From a virus, in IMG/VR virus record IMGVR_UViG_3300023174_000121, positions 21,947-85,946 of that record: a DNA stretch of 64,000 nt. One strand, 5' to 3'. The notes under the pieces were generated by a model. The model saw only the letters and a list, made by a program, of their open reading frames with translations, ran no database searches and was not told the origin of the DNA. The position numbers and the translations under genes were made by a program. Shown in pieces: positions 38,263-47,973 of this stretch. Within the stretch, counting starts at the first letter, position 1, and each line of letters begins with the position of its first letter.

Positions 38263-38898
38263 CTATTCGTAAGTAACTATGTTGGTGTCACCTAAAGCCC
38301 ATTTTGAATTTTGTTCGACAATATATTTCTTAGTGCAAACTTTAAAGTCTGGAAAACTCAATTCTTTAGGATTCGAAGCTGCATCCAAAAATATTGTACG
38401 ATTATTTGGTTGTGCCGCATATTGCCCATTATCTAGTTCGATAAAATTAAAAGACTTGTGGTCTTCAGGCCATTCTGCGTATGTAGTATCTAAAATATTT
38501 GAATCTGGAGCACCATTATCTACCGTGAATAGATATCCACCACTATGCCACTCTTTGTTCTTTGCGTAAAACTTTGCTGTCAAATTTGAAAGAAATGATT
38601 TCTTAATCACAGTAATATCGTGACTAAAGCAATCCCAAATCTGAAGATAATCTAAAGGAAGAAACTTCTTAGCATCTAAATTCTTATTTCGCGAAACGTA
38701 TGCATGAAGAGGCAACTTATCATATAGCGCACCATATCTTGGAAGATATGCTTCTATACGAAATGCTTGTCCGCGAATTGATTTGATTGAAACCCAAATG
38801 CAAGGCTCGTATTCAAAAAATCCTTTTTCAAAGTCATAAAGAAATTCTTTCCTAACATAACAATGTACTGGAGGAAGATTTGCTACGAGAAATGCCAT
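38263..38898 (-). CDS. Conserved T4-like phage protein of unknown function
   Basis: A 211-aa protein with EPCIWVSIKSIRGQAFRIEAYLPRYGALYDKLP, LDYLQIWDCFSHDITV, and FNFIELDNGQYAAQPNNR. The pattern is strongly conserved in T4-like aquatic phages near nrd genes. No known activity. Confidence 0.75.
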   Translation of the reverse strand: MAFLVANLPPVHCYVRKEFLYDFEKGFFEYEPCIWVSIKSIRGQAFRIEAYLPRYGALYDKLPLHAYVSRNKNLDAKKFLPLDYLQIWDCFSHDITVIKKSFLSNLTAKFYAKNKEWHSGGYLFTVDNGAPDSNILDTTYAEWPEDHKSFNFIELDNGQYAAQPNNRTIFLDAASNPKELSFPDFKVCTKKYIVEQNSKWALGDTNIVTYE

Positions 38899-38899
38899 A

Positions 38900-39133
38900 T
38901 TATTCCTTAATTACTTTTAAGTTTAGAACAAAATTTTCTACAACTAATTTTGTAATTGTTGCAAGCATTGCTACTTGATTTTCAATTTGCCATGGCTCAT
39001 TGAATTTTTCTAGAATAGATGCACCAATCAAACGATATGCATCTTCTTCATTAATAGTTAGCATTCCCCAATCGATCGGATCTTCCATTTCGATTTCTTT
39101 TGCTAAAGTCACAAGTGTTTCAAGTGTAATCAT
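38900..39133 (-). CDS. Small T4-like phage protein
   Basis: A 77-aa acidic helical protein from ATG 39133, overlapping the nrdB stop by 4 bp. DWGMLTINEEDAYRLIGASILEKF is typical of a small conserved protein next to nrdB. Function unknown. Confidence 0.65.
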   Translation of the reverse strand: MITLETLVTLAKEIEMEDPIDWGMLTINEEDAYRLIGASILEKFNEPWQIENQVAMLATITKLVVENFVLNLKVIKE

Positions 39134-40116
39134 GCTGCTTTGCCCCATACGTCATCCCATTTACCGCTCAATGCACCCTTTGCATAGTCGGTAGCACGGT
39201 TTTCAAAAAAGTTAGTGTGTGTTGGTGCATTAATCATTTCTTCAACCCATGGTAAAGGATTCTTTTTACGTTTAAAGATTCCTTTCATGCCAAGTGAAAT
39301 AAGTCTACGATCAGCAATGTATCTAATATATTCTTTAACGTCTTCTGAAGATAAGTTCTCCATCGGACCCATGCTAAATGCTAAATCAATAAACTTATCT
39401 TCTAGCTGAACCATTTTCTCTGCGATAGTATATATCTCTGATTTTAATTCATCAACCCAAATTTCTCTGTTTTCTTCAATGTAAGTTCTAAACAATTTAA
39501 TCATAGACTCAGCGTGTTGTGTTTCATCAACAATCGACCATGTAATGATTTGTCCCATGCCTTTCATCTTTCCATGTCTAGGAAAATTTAATAGCATAAT
39601 GAACGAAGAGAACAATTGCATACCTTCTGTGAATGCAGAAAACACAGCAATGTGCTTTGCGATAGATCCTTTGTTTCCATTCTTTGATGAAATATCTAAA
39701 ATATATTCGTGCTTCTCGCGCATTTGTTGATACTCTAGAAACTCACTATAAGTTGTTTCTGGTAGTCCTAGTGTTTCAATCAAATGTGAATATGCAGCAA
39801 CGTGTAATGCTTCTCTTGCTGCGAAGCCAAGCAACATCATTCTTACTTCTGGTTGAGGAAAATATGGCAAATAATTCCCAACATAACCACCAGCAACGTC
39901 AATGTCGCCTTGCGTGAAAAATCGAAATATATGTGTAAGAAATGACTTTTCTTGTTCTGTTAGCTTCTTCTTCCAATCTTTTACGTCTTCTGCCATTGGA
40001 ACCTCGGTATGCAACCAATGCGACTGCTCATGCTTTAGCCATGCGTCATATGCCCAAGGATAATTAAATGGTTTAAATTCATCTCTTCCCAACATTACGT
40101 TTTTTAACTTTGACAT
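39130..40116 (-). CDS. nrdB: Ribonucleotide reductase class I small subunit
   Basis: A 328-aa R2 protein. Metal ligands in QGDIDVAG, REALHVAAY (Glu102, His105), FTEGMQ and DETQHAES. Tyr109 lies four residues after His105, the spacing of the radical tyrosine. Makes dNTPs with NrdA at 42119. Confidence 0.95.
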   Translation of the reverse strand: MSKLKNVMLGRDEFKPFNYPWAYDAWLKHEQSHWLHTEVPMAEDVKDWKKKLTEQEKSFLTHIFRFFTQGDIDVAGGYVGNYLPYFPQPEVRMMLLGFAAREALHVAAYSHLIETLGLPETTYSEFLEYQQMREKHEYILDISSKNGNKGSIAKHIAVFSAFTEGMQLFSSFIMLLNFPRHGKMKGMGQIITWSIVDETQHAESMIKLFRTYIEENREIWVDELKSEIYTIAEKMVQLEDKFIDLAFSMGPMENLSSEDVKEYIRYIADRRLISLGMKGIFKRKKNPLPWVEEMINAPTHTNFFENRATDYAKGALSGKWDDVWGKAA

Positions 40117-40117
40117 T

Positions 40118-41116
40118 TTATCTCGCTCTAATTAAGTTATCTTTAAAAATATCCCAGCAACTCTTCCAAGTCCATCTCTTTGAAGACTCTTGTACTTTAA
40201 CTCTATTTAAATACAAACAGCCTTCAATGCATTCGTATAAACTATTTCCCACATATCCATTCACACTATTTAAAATAATATCTTTTGGTCCAGTAACATC
40301 ATATGCTGCAACTGGTGTACCAAGACTCATTGCTTCAATCATTACTATTCCAAATGTATCGTTTCTACTTGGAAAACAAAATACATCTGCAGATGCGTAA
40401 TGATTAGCTAATTCGACTCCAATCTTATATCCAACAAATTCTACTCTAGAATATCTCTTCTCTAATTCTTTTCTATATGGCCCATCACCAACAATGACAA
40501 TATTAAATTCATTTTCATATTGGCAAAGATCGTCTAAATTCTTTTCTTTTGAAACTCTACCAACATAAAGAACTTTTGGAACAATTTGTTTCAGATGTCT
40601 TACGCTTGGATTCAACTGTTCTCTATTTACACCTCTAGTCCATGGGATTATATCAGATCTAAAGCCTCTTGTCTTTAATTCATCAACCATAGAATTTGTG
40701 GTAGTTAAGACTCTACCAGAATGTTTATGAAACCATCTAACATAACGATAGGTTAATTTTGTGGGTATCTTATATATCGTATTCAGAAACTCTGGAAACT
40801 TCGTATGATAGCTTGTATTATAAAAGTATCCATTTCTGTCGCACCAAATTCTTGCTGCTAAACCTACGGGCCCTTCCGTAGCAATGTGAATGTGATCTGG
40901 ATTAATCTCTTCAATTCTTTTTCCGATTCCTCTAGGCCAAGCGATTTTAACTTCAGCATAACCAGGACAATTAATATAATGGAACTGCCCGGGATCAATA
41001 TAAACAAAATCGTACCCATCAGAATCAGCGCATATTTCAATATTGTTAAAAGTCGAGACAACCCCATTTATTTGATCCTTTAGATTGTCTGTGACAATTA
41101 AGATTTTTTTACGCAT
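40118..41116 (-). CDS. GT4-family glycosyltransferase
   Basis: A 332-aa GT-B enzyme: ILIVTDNLKDQINGVVSTF, DHIHIATEGPVGLAARIWC, YHTKFPEFL, and the donor domain VLYVGRVSKEKNLDDL...GDGPYRKEL...FCFPSRNDTFGIVMIEAMSLGTPVAAYDV with the EX7E glutamates. Closest by pattern to alpha-mannosyl or diacylglycerol-glycosyl transferases. Paired with an LpxH-like hydrolase, suggesting lipid or envelope modification. Confidence 0.9.
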   Translation of the reverse strand: MRKKILIVTDNLKDQINGVVSTFNNIEICADSDGYDFVYIDPGQFHYINCPGYAEVKIAWPRGIGKRIEEINPDHIHIATEGPVGLAARIWCDRNGYFYNTSYHTKFPEFLNTIYKIPTKLTYRYVRWFHKHSGRVLTTTNSMVDELKTRGFRSDIIPWTRGVNREQLNPSVRHLKQIVPKVLYVGRVSKEKNLDDLCQYENEFNIVIVGDGPYRKELEKRYSRVEFVGYKIGVELANHYASADVFCFPSRNDTFGIVMIEAMSLGTPVAAYDVTGPKDIILNSVNGYVGNSLYECIEGCLYLNRVKVQESSKRWTWKSCWDIFKDNLIRAR

Positions 41117-41256
41117 TTACCTTCTACCTTAAATGTATCAAATTTTAACCAATATTTTAAAGTGCTTAAACTATGTTCACATGATTCTTTTGTTTCAAAT
41201 TCTAAAGATAATCTACCAGGTATGTCATTCGGATTCGTCGAGTGTACCGCTATCAA
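41098..41256 (-). CDS. Small protein, 52 aa, TTG start
   Basis: Frame between the LpxH-like and GT4 genes. The region IPGRLSLEFETKESCEHSLS, then LKYWLKFDTFKVEGKC looks protein-coding and fills the gap, overlapping both neighbours. The start TTG 41256 is the only option found, so the N-terminus is uncertain. Confidence 0.4.
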   Translation of the reverse strand: MIAVHSTNPNDIPGRLSLEFETKESCEHSLSTLKYWLKFDTFKVEGKCVKKS

Positions 41257-42016
41257 TAGTAGTAACCACATTTGAGTCTCCTTTAGTATATGTTAAGATT
41301 TCCCATCTTCCATCTACATGTTCAACTAATGCAGTCAATGATTCAACCCAGTCACCATCATTCATATAGATTATACCATCTATTGTTTTAATCTCTGCAT
41401 GATGTATATGCCCACATATAACGCCATCGAATCCACGTTTCTTGCAATACTCTGCTAAATTTCTTTCGAATTGAAAGATAAAGTCTACTGCTTTCTTTAC
41501 TCTATGCTTAAGGTATTTGCTAAGACTAAAGTACCCAAAACCAAGACGATGGCGTATCCAATTGTATTTGCTATTAATCGATAAAATAAAGTCATATGCT
41601 TTATCCCCTAAAAATGCTAGCCAAGGTGCAAGTCTAGTAATACCATCAAATAGATCACCATGAGTTACTAGATATCTTTTACCATCAACACCTAGATGTT
41701 CATATTGATTATGAATCTCGATACGACCAAATGCAAGTTTATATTGCATGAATGGACGTAAGAATTCATCATGATTACCAGCAATGTAAATTACTTTACT
41801 GCCATCTTTGCTATAGTTTAAAAATCTACGAATTACATTAGAGTGACTTTGTTTCCAATGTAATTTGTTTTGTTGTATTTTCCATCCATCAATGATATCA
41901 CCAACAAGATATAATGTATCACAACTATTTTTTTTTAGAAAATTGTTTAGTCTATCAGCCTTACATTCTTTAGATCCCAAATGAACATCAGATATGAAGA
42001 TTGATTTGTAATGCAT
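41225..42016 (-). CDS. LpxH-like metallophosphoesterase
   Basis: A 263-aa calcineurin-like enzyme with all metal motifs: FISDVHLGS (D-x-H), VGDIIDGW (GDxxD), AGNHDEF (GNHD), VTHGDLFD and GHIHHAE. Similar to UDP-2,3-diacylglucosamine pyrophosphatase (lipid A step) and its paralogues that often neighbour GT4 genes in bacteria. Substrate not proven. Confidence 0.88.
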   Translation of the reverse strand: MHYKSIFISDVHLGSKECKADRLNNFLKKNSCDTLYLVGDIIDGWKIQQNKLHWKQSHSNVIRRFLNYSKDGSKVIYIAGNHDEFLRPFMQYKLAFGRIEIHNQYEHLGVDGKRYLVTHGDLFDGITRLAPWLAFLGDKAYDFILSINSKYNWIRHRLGFGYFSLSKYLKHRVKKAVDFIFQFERNLAEYCKKRGFDGVICGHIHHAEIKTIDGIIYMNDGDWVESLTALVEHVDGRWEILTYTKGDSNVVTTIDSGTLDESE

Positions 42017-42028
42017 TTTACTCCTTTG

Positions 42029-42118
42029 TTACCAGTGATGCCATGCGTTGAGTATGATATGTATGCAGGTGATCATTTCGACTATGCGAAATAACCACCA
42101 TATGTAAACATTATTCAT
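42029..42118 (-). CDS. 29-aa Trp/His-rich membrane peptide
   Basis: ATG 42118 follows the NrdA stop directly (TAAATG). The product is hydrophobic (YIWWLFRIVEMITCIHIILNAWHHW). An AAGGAG site for the next gene follows its stop. Function unknown. Confidence 0.45.
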   Translation of the reverse strand: MNNVYIWWLFRIVEMITCIHIILNAWHHW

Positions 42119-43924
42119 TTACCCCTCACATGCTAAACAAGTATCTCCTTCAATAAGTGCTTTCATATCTAATTCTTTGATTGCTTCACGTTCGATTCGT
42201 TTTGCAACTTTGTCTGCTTTACCGATCTTCTCAGAACGACAATAGTAAAGCGTCTTTAAACCTTGCTTCCATGCTTGAAAGTGTACAGCATGTAAATATT
42301 TGATATTAACATCTGGTCTAAAGAATAGATTCAATGATTGTGCTTGATCTATGTATTCTTGTCTATCTGCAGCATGACTGACTAGCCAACGCTGATCAAT
42401 CTCCATAGAAGTCTTGAATACATCCTTTGTCCAATCATCCATCCATGTCAAATGTTGACAAGATCCATCATTTGCAATAATGCTCGACCATATTTCATTA
42501 TATTCATCACCACTAATTGAAGCATTGTCATTTCCGTGCTGAAGATATTTTTCGATAACTCTATTCAACCATTTATTCTTATTTAACGAAGATCCCGAAA
42601 GAGTATCTTGCCGATAAGCATTAGCCCGATAAGGCTCAATACTAGGGCTAGTGTTCCCCATAATGATGGAAGAACTAGCATTAGGAGCAATGGCCATAAG
42701 ATGACTAAATCGTAAGCCAGTACCAACGGCGTCAGGCGCTTCACCTCGTATTTTGCCCAATTCAAGATTTGCATTGTTTAATCCTTCTCTAATGTGTTTA
42801 AAAATTTGTCTATTTCTTCCTACTGCGAGTGCTGATTCGAACGGTGTGTTATTTCGTTGTAAATAAGCATGGAAGCCAAGAGCACCGATGCCAATACTCC
42901 GCTCACGACTGGCAGAGAACCTTGCACGTTCCACGGCTGTAGGCGCATTATCAATGAAATACTGAAGAACATTGTCAAGCATTTCAGCAATATCACGCAA
43001 GAAAGTTGGATGGTCTTTCCATTCATCAAAATACTCCAAATTAACAGATGATAAGCAACACACGGCAGTTCTAGTTCTATCTGTAGCTAGAATAATTTCT
43101 GAGCATAGATTACTTTGTTTGATTGACAAGCCTAAGTCTTTTTGAAACTGTGGCATTGCTCTATTGCTTGCGTCAATGAAGTGTAGATAAGGCTCACCAG
43201 TTTGCATACGAATATCAAGAATGCGCTGCCACAAGTCTTTAGCAGAAACTACTTCTCGCACCTCATTGCTATGTGGATCACGCAATTCCCAAGAATCATC
43301 AAAGTTCTTATCCAGCATTGAATTTTCAATGATCTTCATGAATGCGTCTGGAATATTGATTCCATGATGTAGATTCAAGCAACGAAGATTAGGATCGCCC
43401 GTAGGCTTTCTCATTTCAAGAAATAGAAGAATGTCAGGATGAGAAATATCAAGGTATGTAGCGTAACTACCGCGACGAGTCCTACCTTGTCTATAAGCGA
43501 GAGATGATGCGTCATATGTGCGAAGGTGTGGCATGACTCCAACCGACTTATCATCCGAACTACGAATGCCGATACCAATTCCAACTCCACCTCCTAGCAT
43601 TGAAAGCCAATTCACCTCAGCAAGACAGTCTACCAATCCTTCTGCACTATCATGTAGGAACGGAAGAAAGCAGCTGATAGGCAAGCCACGCCTAGAGCGA
43701 CCAAAACTAAGAATGGGAGTAGAATAACTAAGCCAATGCCTGCTAGAATAATCGTACAGACGCTGAGCATGATCTTTATTCGATCCAAAAGCGTTTGAAA
43801 CATATGCAAATCTCTCCTGTGGTGACACTTCATCTTCTCGCATGTACGATTCTTTGAGTCTCTTAATTCCCAATTCATCAAAGAGCGAGTCTCTACTATA
43901 GTCTAAAACAATTTCATTTTTCAT
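42119..43924 (-). CDS. nrdA: Ribonucleotide reductase class I large subunit, short form
   Basis: A 601-aa protein with SNLCSEI (radical-site Cys region), NLHHGINIPDAF, the GALGFHAYLQ segment and a C-terminal CLAC redox pair at 596-599. No N-terminal ATP-cone, so no allosteric activity switch. Full R1 core otherwise present. Confidence 0.95.
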   Translation of the reverse strand: MKNEIVLDYSRDSLFDELGIKRLKESYMREDEVSPQERFAYVSNAFGSNKDHAQRLYDYSSRHWLSYSTPILSFGRSRRGLPISCFLPFLHDSAEGLVDCLAEVNWLSMLGGGVGIGIGIRSSDDKSVGVMPHLRTYDASSLAYRQGRTRRGSYATYLDISHPDILLFLEMRKPTGDPNLRCLNLHHGINIPDAFMKIIENSMLDKNFDDSWELRDPHSNEVREVVSAKDLWQRILDIRMQTGEPYLHFIDASNRAMPQFQKDLGLSIKQSNLCSEIILATDRTRTAVCCLSSVNLEYFDEWKDHPTFLRDIAEMLDNVLQYFIDNAPTAVERARFSASRERSIGIGALGFHAYLQRNNTPFESALAVGRNRQIFKHIREGLNNANLELGKIRGEAPDAVGTGLRFSHLMAIAPNASSSIIMGNTSPSIEPYRANAYRQDTLSGSSLNKNKWLNRVIEKYLQHGNDNASISGDEYNEIWSSIIANDGSCQHLTWMDDWTKDVFKTSMEIDQRWLVSHAADRQEYIDQAQSLNLFFRPDVNIKYLHAVHFQAWKQGLKTLYYCRSEKIGKADKVAKRIEREAIKELDMKALIEGDTCLACEG

Positions 43925-44608
43925 TCAACCCTCTCTTATACTTTTAATTATTGGAAATACTTTTGCAATTACTTCTGCACATGCTCTTGCAATTTCTGCG
44001 TGTTCAAGCTGTGTTCCATTTCCATCTCTGAGTTCGATGTAGTGGATCCAAGATCTAAGTGTTCCGTTGACGTAGAGTCTTGAGAGCGTGTTTCCTTCAG
44101 GAAGAACCACTCGCGCCTGCTCCTTTGCGATGCCATTACTAATCGCCCAACTGTACGCATTGATAGCCTCTCTAATTACATTATCTTGAAGTTTATTCCA
44201 CTGCTTCTGTAACTCAGCATCATCAGTCTTTATGCTATTCTGTCTATTTTTTACGTCTTGGAGTCTAGCTTCTCTAAGTACGAAATTGAGTTCCTTAGTT
44301 GGGTCAGCATATCGCTGGCTAAATTCTTGGAACGAGAAACTTCTGTGTCGCAGGAGCTGTCTTGCAATGTCTCTTGTAGTTTCGATTTCGAGACAAACTG
44401 AGACCATTTCGAGTGGGCTCCAGTGCTTGTTTCGTATGAGGTATTTGATGAGTTTTTCTGAAGTGTCGCTATTGGACTGATTGCTTGGATTCGATACTCG
44501 CGCACAATACGCAACGAGTTCTTGTAGGTTGGGTAGTTCAAATTCAACTCCGTCTAATTTATCAGGATCAACTGCTTGCTGCGAATAACTAACTAATTTT
44601 ACTGTCAT
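43925..44608 (-). CDS. thyX: Flavin-dependent thymidylate synthase
   Basis: A 227-aa product from ATG 44608. ThyX motif RHRSFSFQEFSQRY; C-terminal SWIHYIELRDGNGTQLEHAEIARAC. Replaces ThyA for dTMP synthesis using FAD and methylene-folate. Confidence 0.97.
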   Translation of the reverse strand: MTVKLVSYSQQAVDPDKLDGVEFELPNLQELVAYCARVSNPSNQSNSDTSEKLIKYLIRNKHWSPLEMVSVCLEIETTRDIARQLLRHRSFSFQEFSQRYADPTKELNFVLREARLQDVKNRQNSIKTDDAELQKQWNKLQDNVIREAINAYSWAISNGIAKEQARVVLPEGNTLSRLYVNGTLRSWIHYIELRDGNGTQLEHAEIARACAEVIAKVFPIIKSIREG

Positions 44609-45630
44609 ACCATTCTCCATTCATTATAACACAATAATGCTTCCGCGTTCTGAAAAGTATTTTTATTTATTGTATTGAGGATCTCTTCCTCACTCTTCCC
44701 AGCTAGTACCATCTCATTAATATCTTTTTCTTTAAAAGATTTGGGCCAGATACAGATTTTTGCTGAAGCATCAATAGCACTTTTCATTTCTCTAACGATC
44801 TCTTTGTTTCTTGGTTCATTGTCATAGATTAGAACAATGTTCTCATTTGAATCCATGACTTTGATTGCATACTTTAGATTTGAGTTTCCAACGGCAACAG
44901 CATTTGGAAGAAACAAACTATCAATAGCACCTTCGGTAACGTATATAGAATCATTTTTATTGATGTGATTCATATTGAATAGCATCGGCAATTCATCTTT
45001 GATTCTCAATACAAGATATCTTTGCTTTTCACCACGAATACCACGACAAGATAAGCCAACCAATTCATTTTCACCATCATAGAATGGAAAAACAATTCTT
45101 GGCTCTTCGGTTACAATCTTCGATTCATACTCTGGCGAAAACGATTTGAGTTTTTGTACATTGTCAACAAAATACAATTCACTAAATTTTGCTTTAGGAA
45201 TTCTTCGCTTGTTTGCATAAACAATAGCTTCATGCATAGAATCAAGTTCAGACAAAGGAATAAGAATGCCTTTAAAGTTTTCAGACTTGTTACTTCCAAA
45301 CTTTACTGGCTTAAATACGAATCCGTGCTCTTTGTGTGGCTTTCTTCCAGTCTCGCCTTCTTTATATCGCTCTAAGCAATATTCTTTGTAAAGATTTGGA
45401 TCTACAGCTTTAATTAGATTACCTAGAGTAGTGCTTGCAGAACAATTATGGCATTTGTAAAACATGCCACCCTTTTGCGCGAATATGTATCCGCGAGCCT
45501 TTGTTCTATTTGTTTGGGAGTCTCCGCAAATTGGACAGCGGAAGTTATATAGATAATCGCTTTTACGAACGAATTTATCTAAACGAACGGAAATACATCC
45601 GATGTATTTGTGATCGATCCACATGCTCAT
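44605..45630 (-). CDS. 61: DNA primase, gp61-like
   Basis: A 341-aa protein with zinc finger CPICGDS (32-38) and CHNC (60-63), then a TOPRIM domain: YVTEGAIDSLFLPNAVAVG and LIYDNEPRNKEI. Makes RNA primers with gp41 helicase. Promoter upstream at 45664-45692. Confidence 0.95.
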   Translation of the reverse strand: MSMWIDHKYIGCISVRLDKFVRKSDYLYNFRCPICGDSQTNRTKARGYIFAQKGGMFYKCHNCSASTTLGNLIKAVDPNLYKEYCLERYKEGETGRKPHKEHGFVFKPVKFGSNKSENFKGILIPLSELDSMHEAIVYANKRRIPKAKFSELYFVDNVQKLKSFSPEYESKIVTEEPRIVFPFYDGENELVGLSCRGIRGEKQRYLVLRIKDELPMLFNMNHINKNDSIYVTEGAIDSLFLPNAVAVGNSNLKYAIKVMDSNENIVLIYDNEPRNKEIVREMKSAIDASAKICIWPKSFKEKDINEMVLAGKSEEEILNTINKNTFQNAEALLCYNEWRMV

Positions 45631-45663
45631 AATATTGTCTGCGCTCTGTTACAAGTATCTTAC

Positions 45664-45692
45664 AGTATAGCGCATCTTGAGAGGAGAGTCAA
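45664..45692 (-). promoter_or_regulatory. Sigma70-like promoter for the primase/thyX/nrdA operon
   Basis: TTGACT (45692-45687), 17-bp spacer, TATACT (45669-45664), 34 bp before the primase start. Confidence 0.8.
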
Positions 45693-45693
45693 G

Positions 45694-46131
45694 TCAATGG
45701 AAAAGTTTCGCTAACCCTTCAAGTTTTAGTTGCGACACGATCCAGACAGCAACCCCAATTCCTCCAGCAACCATCCAACGCCACTCTAGTAGCTTCTTGA
45801 ATTCGCCATCTTCTTTTTTGTTATGTTCGCTAATATCATTTCGCAAGGACTTGATTTCGTCCATGATTCTACGTTCAGTCAGTTCAACCTTATCCGACAA
45901 TTCTCTACTAATTGTGGTAATTCTTGAGTGCAATTCTTTTACATCCGTGTTGGTGTCTGACTTTCGTTTTTCCATATCTTGGTATATTTGTGCGATCATC
46001 TTGTCGTTATTATCAACAAGTTTTTCGATCAATGTATCTATTTTATTACAAAGTTGGGTGAGTGTCAAGACTTTTTCCTTCAACACCTCAACGTCAACTC
46101 TTAAGGATTCTTGTATTTCGTTTGCAGCCAT
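45694..46131 (-). CDS. Coiled-coil protein with C-terminal membrane helix
   Basis: A 145-aa protein. Residues 10-110 form long heptad helices, followed by a membrane helix WRWMVAGGIGVAVWIVSQL. Lies next to the spanin genes; may take part in lysis or membrane anchoring. Similar tail-anchored coiled coils occur in phage lysis cassettes. Confidence 0.7.
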   Translation of the reverse strand: MAANEIQESLRVDVEVLKEKVLTLTQLCNKIDTLIEKLVDNNDKMIAQIYQDMEKRKSDTNTDVKELHSRITTISRELSDKVELTERRIMDEIKSLRNDISEHNKKEDGEFKKLLEWRWMVAGGIGVAVWIVSQLKLEGLAKLFH

Positions 46132-46133
46132 TT

Positions 46134-46403
46134 TTAGTCGCTAGCCTTTTCATAGATTTGTTTTTGTTTTTGATACCATTCAATCCACGAATCAGTCTTA
46201 GCTGAACACTCATGATACAACGAATAATTTTGTGATACTGTCTTTGCTACATCACTTAATTTTGCTTCGGCTTCTATTTTTTTCAAAGATGAACATTTTT
46301 CTAGAATGTATTTATTTGCTTCTGGAAATCTGGCAACTATTGGAACAGGTTGTGTTGCACATCCAACAACAAACAATAATAAAAATAATGAAATCTTTTT
46401 CAT
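46134..46403 (-). CDS. Outer-membrane spanin (o-spanin-like lipoprotein)
   Basis: An 89-aa protein with signal KKISLFLLLFVVGC, lipobox VVGC with Cys15, then a mostly helical periplasmic part. Overlaps the i-spanin-like gene by 4 bp, the usual Rz/Rz1 arrangement. Confidence 0.8.
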   Translation of the reverse strand: MKKISLFLLLFVVGCATQPVPIVARFPEANKYILEKCSSLKKIEAEAKLSDVAKTVSQNYSLYHECSAKTDSWIEWYQKQKQIYEKASD

Positions 46404-46825
46404 TGCTTAAATCCTTCTGAAGAATCATTTAATGATTTAATAAACTCTTGTGGGATTTCACATTTAGAATCATATTTCACAACTTCTTTATCAATGTATT
46501 TCACAACTTCTTCACCACGTTCTTTGATGATCTGTTTCTTTGTTACAATTTTTTCTACTATCTTTATATTTTCTTTTATAGATTGAACTTCACTACTTGC
46601 TAATTTGACTTCTAGTTCTTTTACTTTTGCTTCCCAAATATCTCTTTCACTATTGATACCAATCATTAAACAACTAAAACATAAAATAAAAATACCAATA
46701 AATTTAATAACAATCTTATAAAGATTGTTTGGAATGAACAACGAAATTACAATTACAAGAATTCCAAGTAGAAAACTTAATTGTGAAACCCAGTTTGGTA
46801 CATGCTCTAATAACCACATTATCAT
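46400..46825 (-). CDS. Inner-membrane spanin (i-spanin-like)
   Basis: A 141-aa protein with two N-terminal membrane helices (about 10-32 and 37-54), then a periplasmic coiled coil (IVEKIVTKKQIIKERGEEVV). With the lipoprotein it would disrupt the outer membrane in the last step of lysis of a Gram-negative host. Confidence 0.78.
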   Translation of the reverse strand: MIMWLLEHVPNWVSQLSFLLGILVIVISLFIPNNLYKIVIKFIGIFILCFSCLMIGINSERDIWEAKVKELEVKLASSEVQSIKENIKIVEKIVTKKQIIKERGEEVVKYIDKEVVKYDSKCEIPQEFIKSLNDSSEGFKQ

Positions 46826-46840
46826 AATAATGCTCCGTCT

Positions 46841-47971
46841 TTATACCGATAGTTTTTGATTCTGAGTCATGAAGTTCTTTTTACGCATAACAGTCTTTGC
46901 GACTAAATCCAACTCTTGAGAGTTTCTGTCCCAATTCAAAACGAATGGCATATTGATATTTGTTCTCATATCATTAAGTACAGCTTCAGCATCTGGACCT
47001 AGCTTTGAAATTTTCTTTCCATACTTCTCATAAGACTTTCTAAAAAGATCAGTCAATTCATCTGGAGTGATTTGTTTGACATTTCTTGCATCATTTACAC
47101 GATCCAAAAAGTGTCTTGTGAAATTAACATCTATGCCTACAGCTTTGAATAACTTGTCTGCATAGACTTCAATAGTTTTTAAATCTGCTTGAGTGATTTC
47201 TTTTGGCTTATTATCAAATTGCTCAGTAAACATTCCACTTTTACCATGACGTAAAAAGATCATTGATCCAGTCTTTTCATCTTGTAGAATGATTGGCTTC
47301 TTTGGATACTTTCTTCCAAAGTCTCTAATTGCATTACCAACATCATCTGAACCGACATACTTTTCATACTTTACGAATTTCTTTTTGCCCATTCTCGCAT
47401 TGTTAAATCTTTGCTGATCAACAACGAATACATCATTTTGTGCAAATCTGCGCATCATTACTTTAGTTGGTCGAGGAGGATCGCCTTGTGTTCCAGCAAT
47501 ATTGCCACCACCAACATTATTTGCTGGTGCGTCTTCATTCTTTTCTTTTCCTTGACAATGCGCTCTTTGTGAAAACCCTTTTGGATTGTTGCAATCAATA
47601 CTTCTTTTATATTTTTGCGACCACTTCTCATTTATAAGTTCTGATTTATTACAATAGTTCATAAAACGCTCTTCAAGATTTTCTTCAGTAAGATTCTTTT
47701 CTTCTTTTATAAGAAACAATGCTGCAGCGTATGATGCTAGTTTTGTTTTTCCAAATGGCAACACACCCAAAACCCTTTTAAGTTTCAACATCAATAAATC
47801 AAACTTAGTAAAAGACTCTTGCTCTTCTGCTGTTCTACGATCATACGCTTTCTTAATAAGATTGCCTTCAGCGTCAATTACGCCAGTCTTATATGCATCC
47901 CAGTTTTCGAATGGAGTTGTCAGTTGACGCAATACTCTATAAACAAGATATAAGTCTACTAAATTTGCCAT
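46841..47971 (-). CDS. Conserved T4-like phage protein, probably virion-associated
   Basis: A 376-aa protein. N-terminus DLYLVYRVLRQLTTPFENWDAYKTGVID, FTKFDLLMLKLKR, then ASYAAALFLIKEE. A motif CNNPKGFSQRAHCQG lies mid-protein and a basic C-terminal domain follows. The N-terminal pattern is conserved in T4-like aquatic phages beside structural genes. Function unknown. Confidence 0.7.
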   Translation of the reverse strand: MANLVDLYLVYRVLRQLTTPFENWDAYKTGVIDAEGNLIKKAYDRRTAEEQESFTKFDLLMLKLKRVLGVLPFGKTKLASYAAALFLIKEEKNLTEENLEERFMNYCNKSELINEKWSQKYKRSIDCNNPKGFSQRAHCQGKEKNEDAPANNVGGGNIAGTQGDPPRPTKVMMRRFAQNDVFVVDQQRFNNARMGKKKFVKYEKYVGSDDVGNAIRDFGRKYPKKPIILQDEKTGSMIFLRHGKSGMFTEQFDNKPKEITQADLKTIEVYADKLFKAVGIDVNFTRHFLDRVNDARNVKQITPDELTDLFRKSYEKYGKKISKLGPDAEAVLNDMRTNINMPFVLNWDRNSQELDLVAKTVMRKKNFMTQNQKLSV

Positions 47972-47973
47972 CT

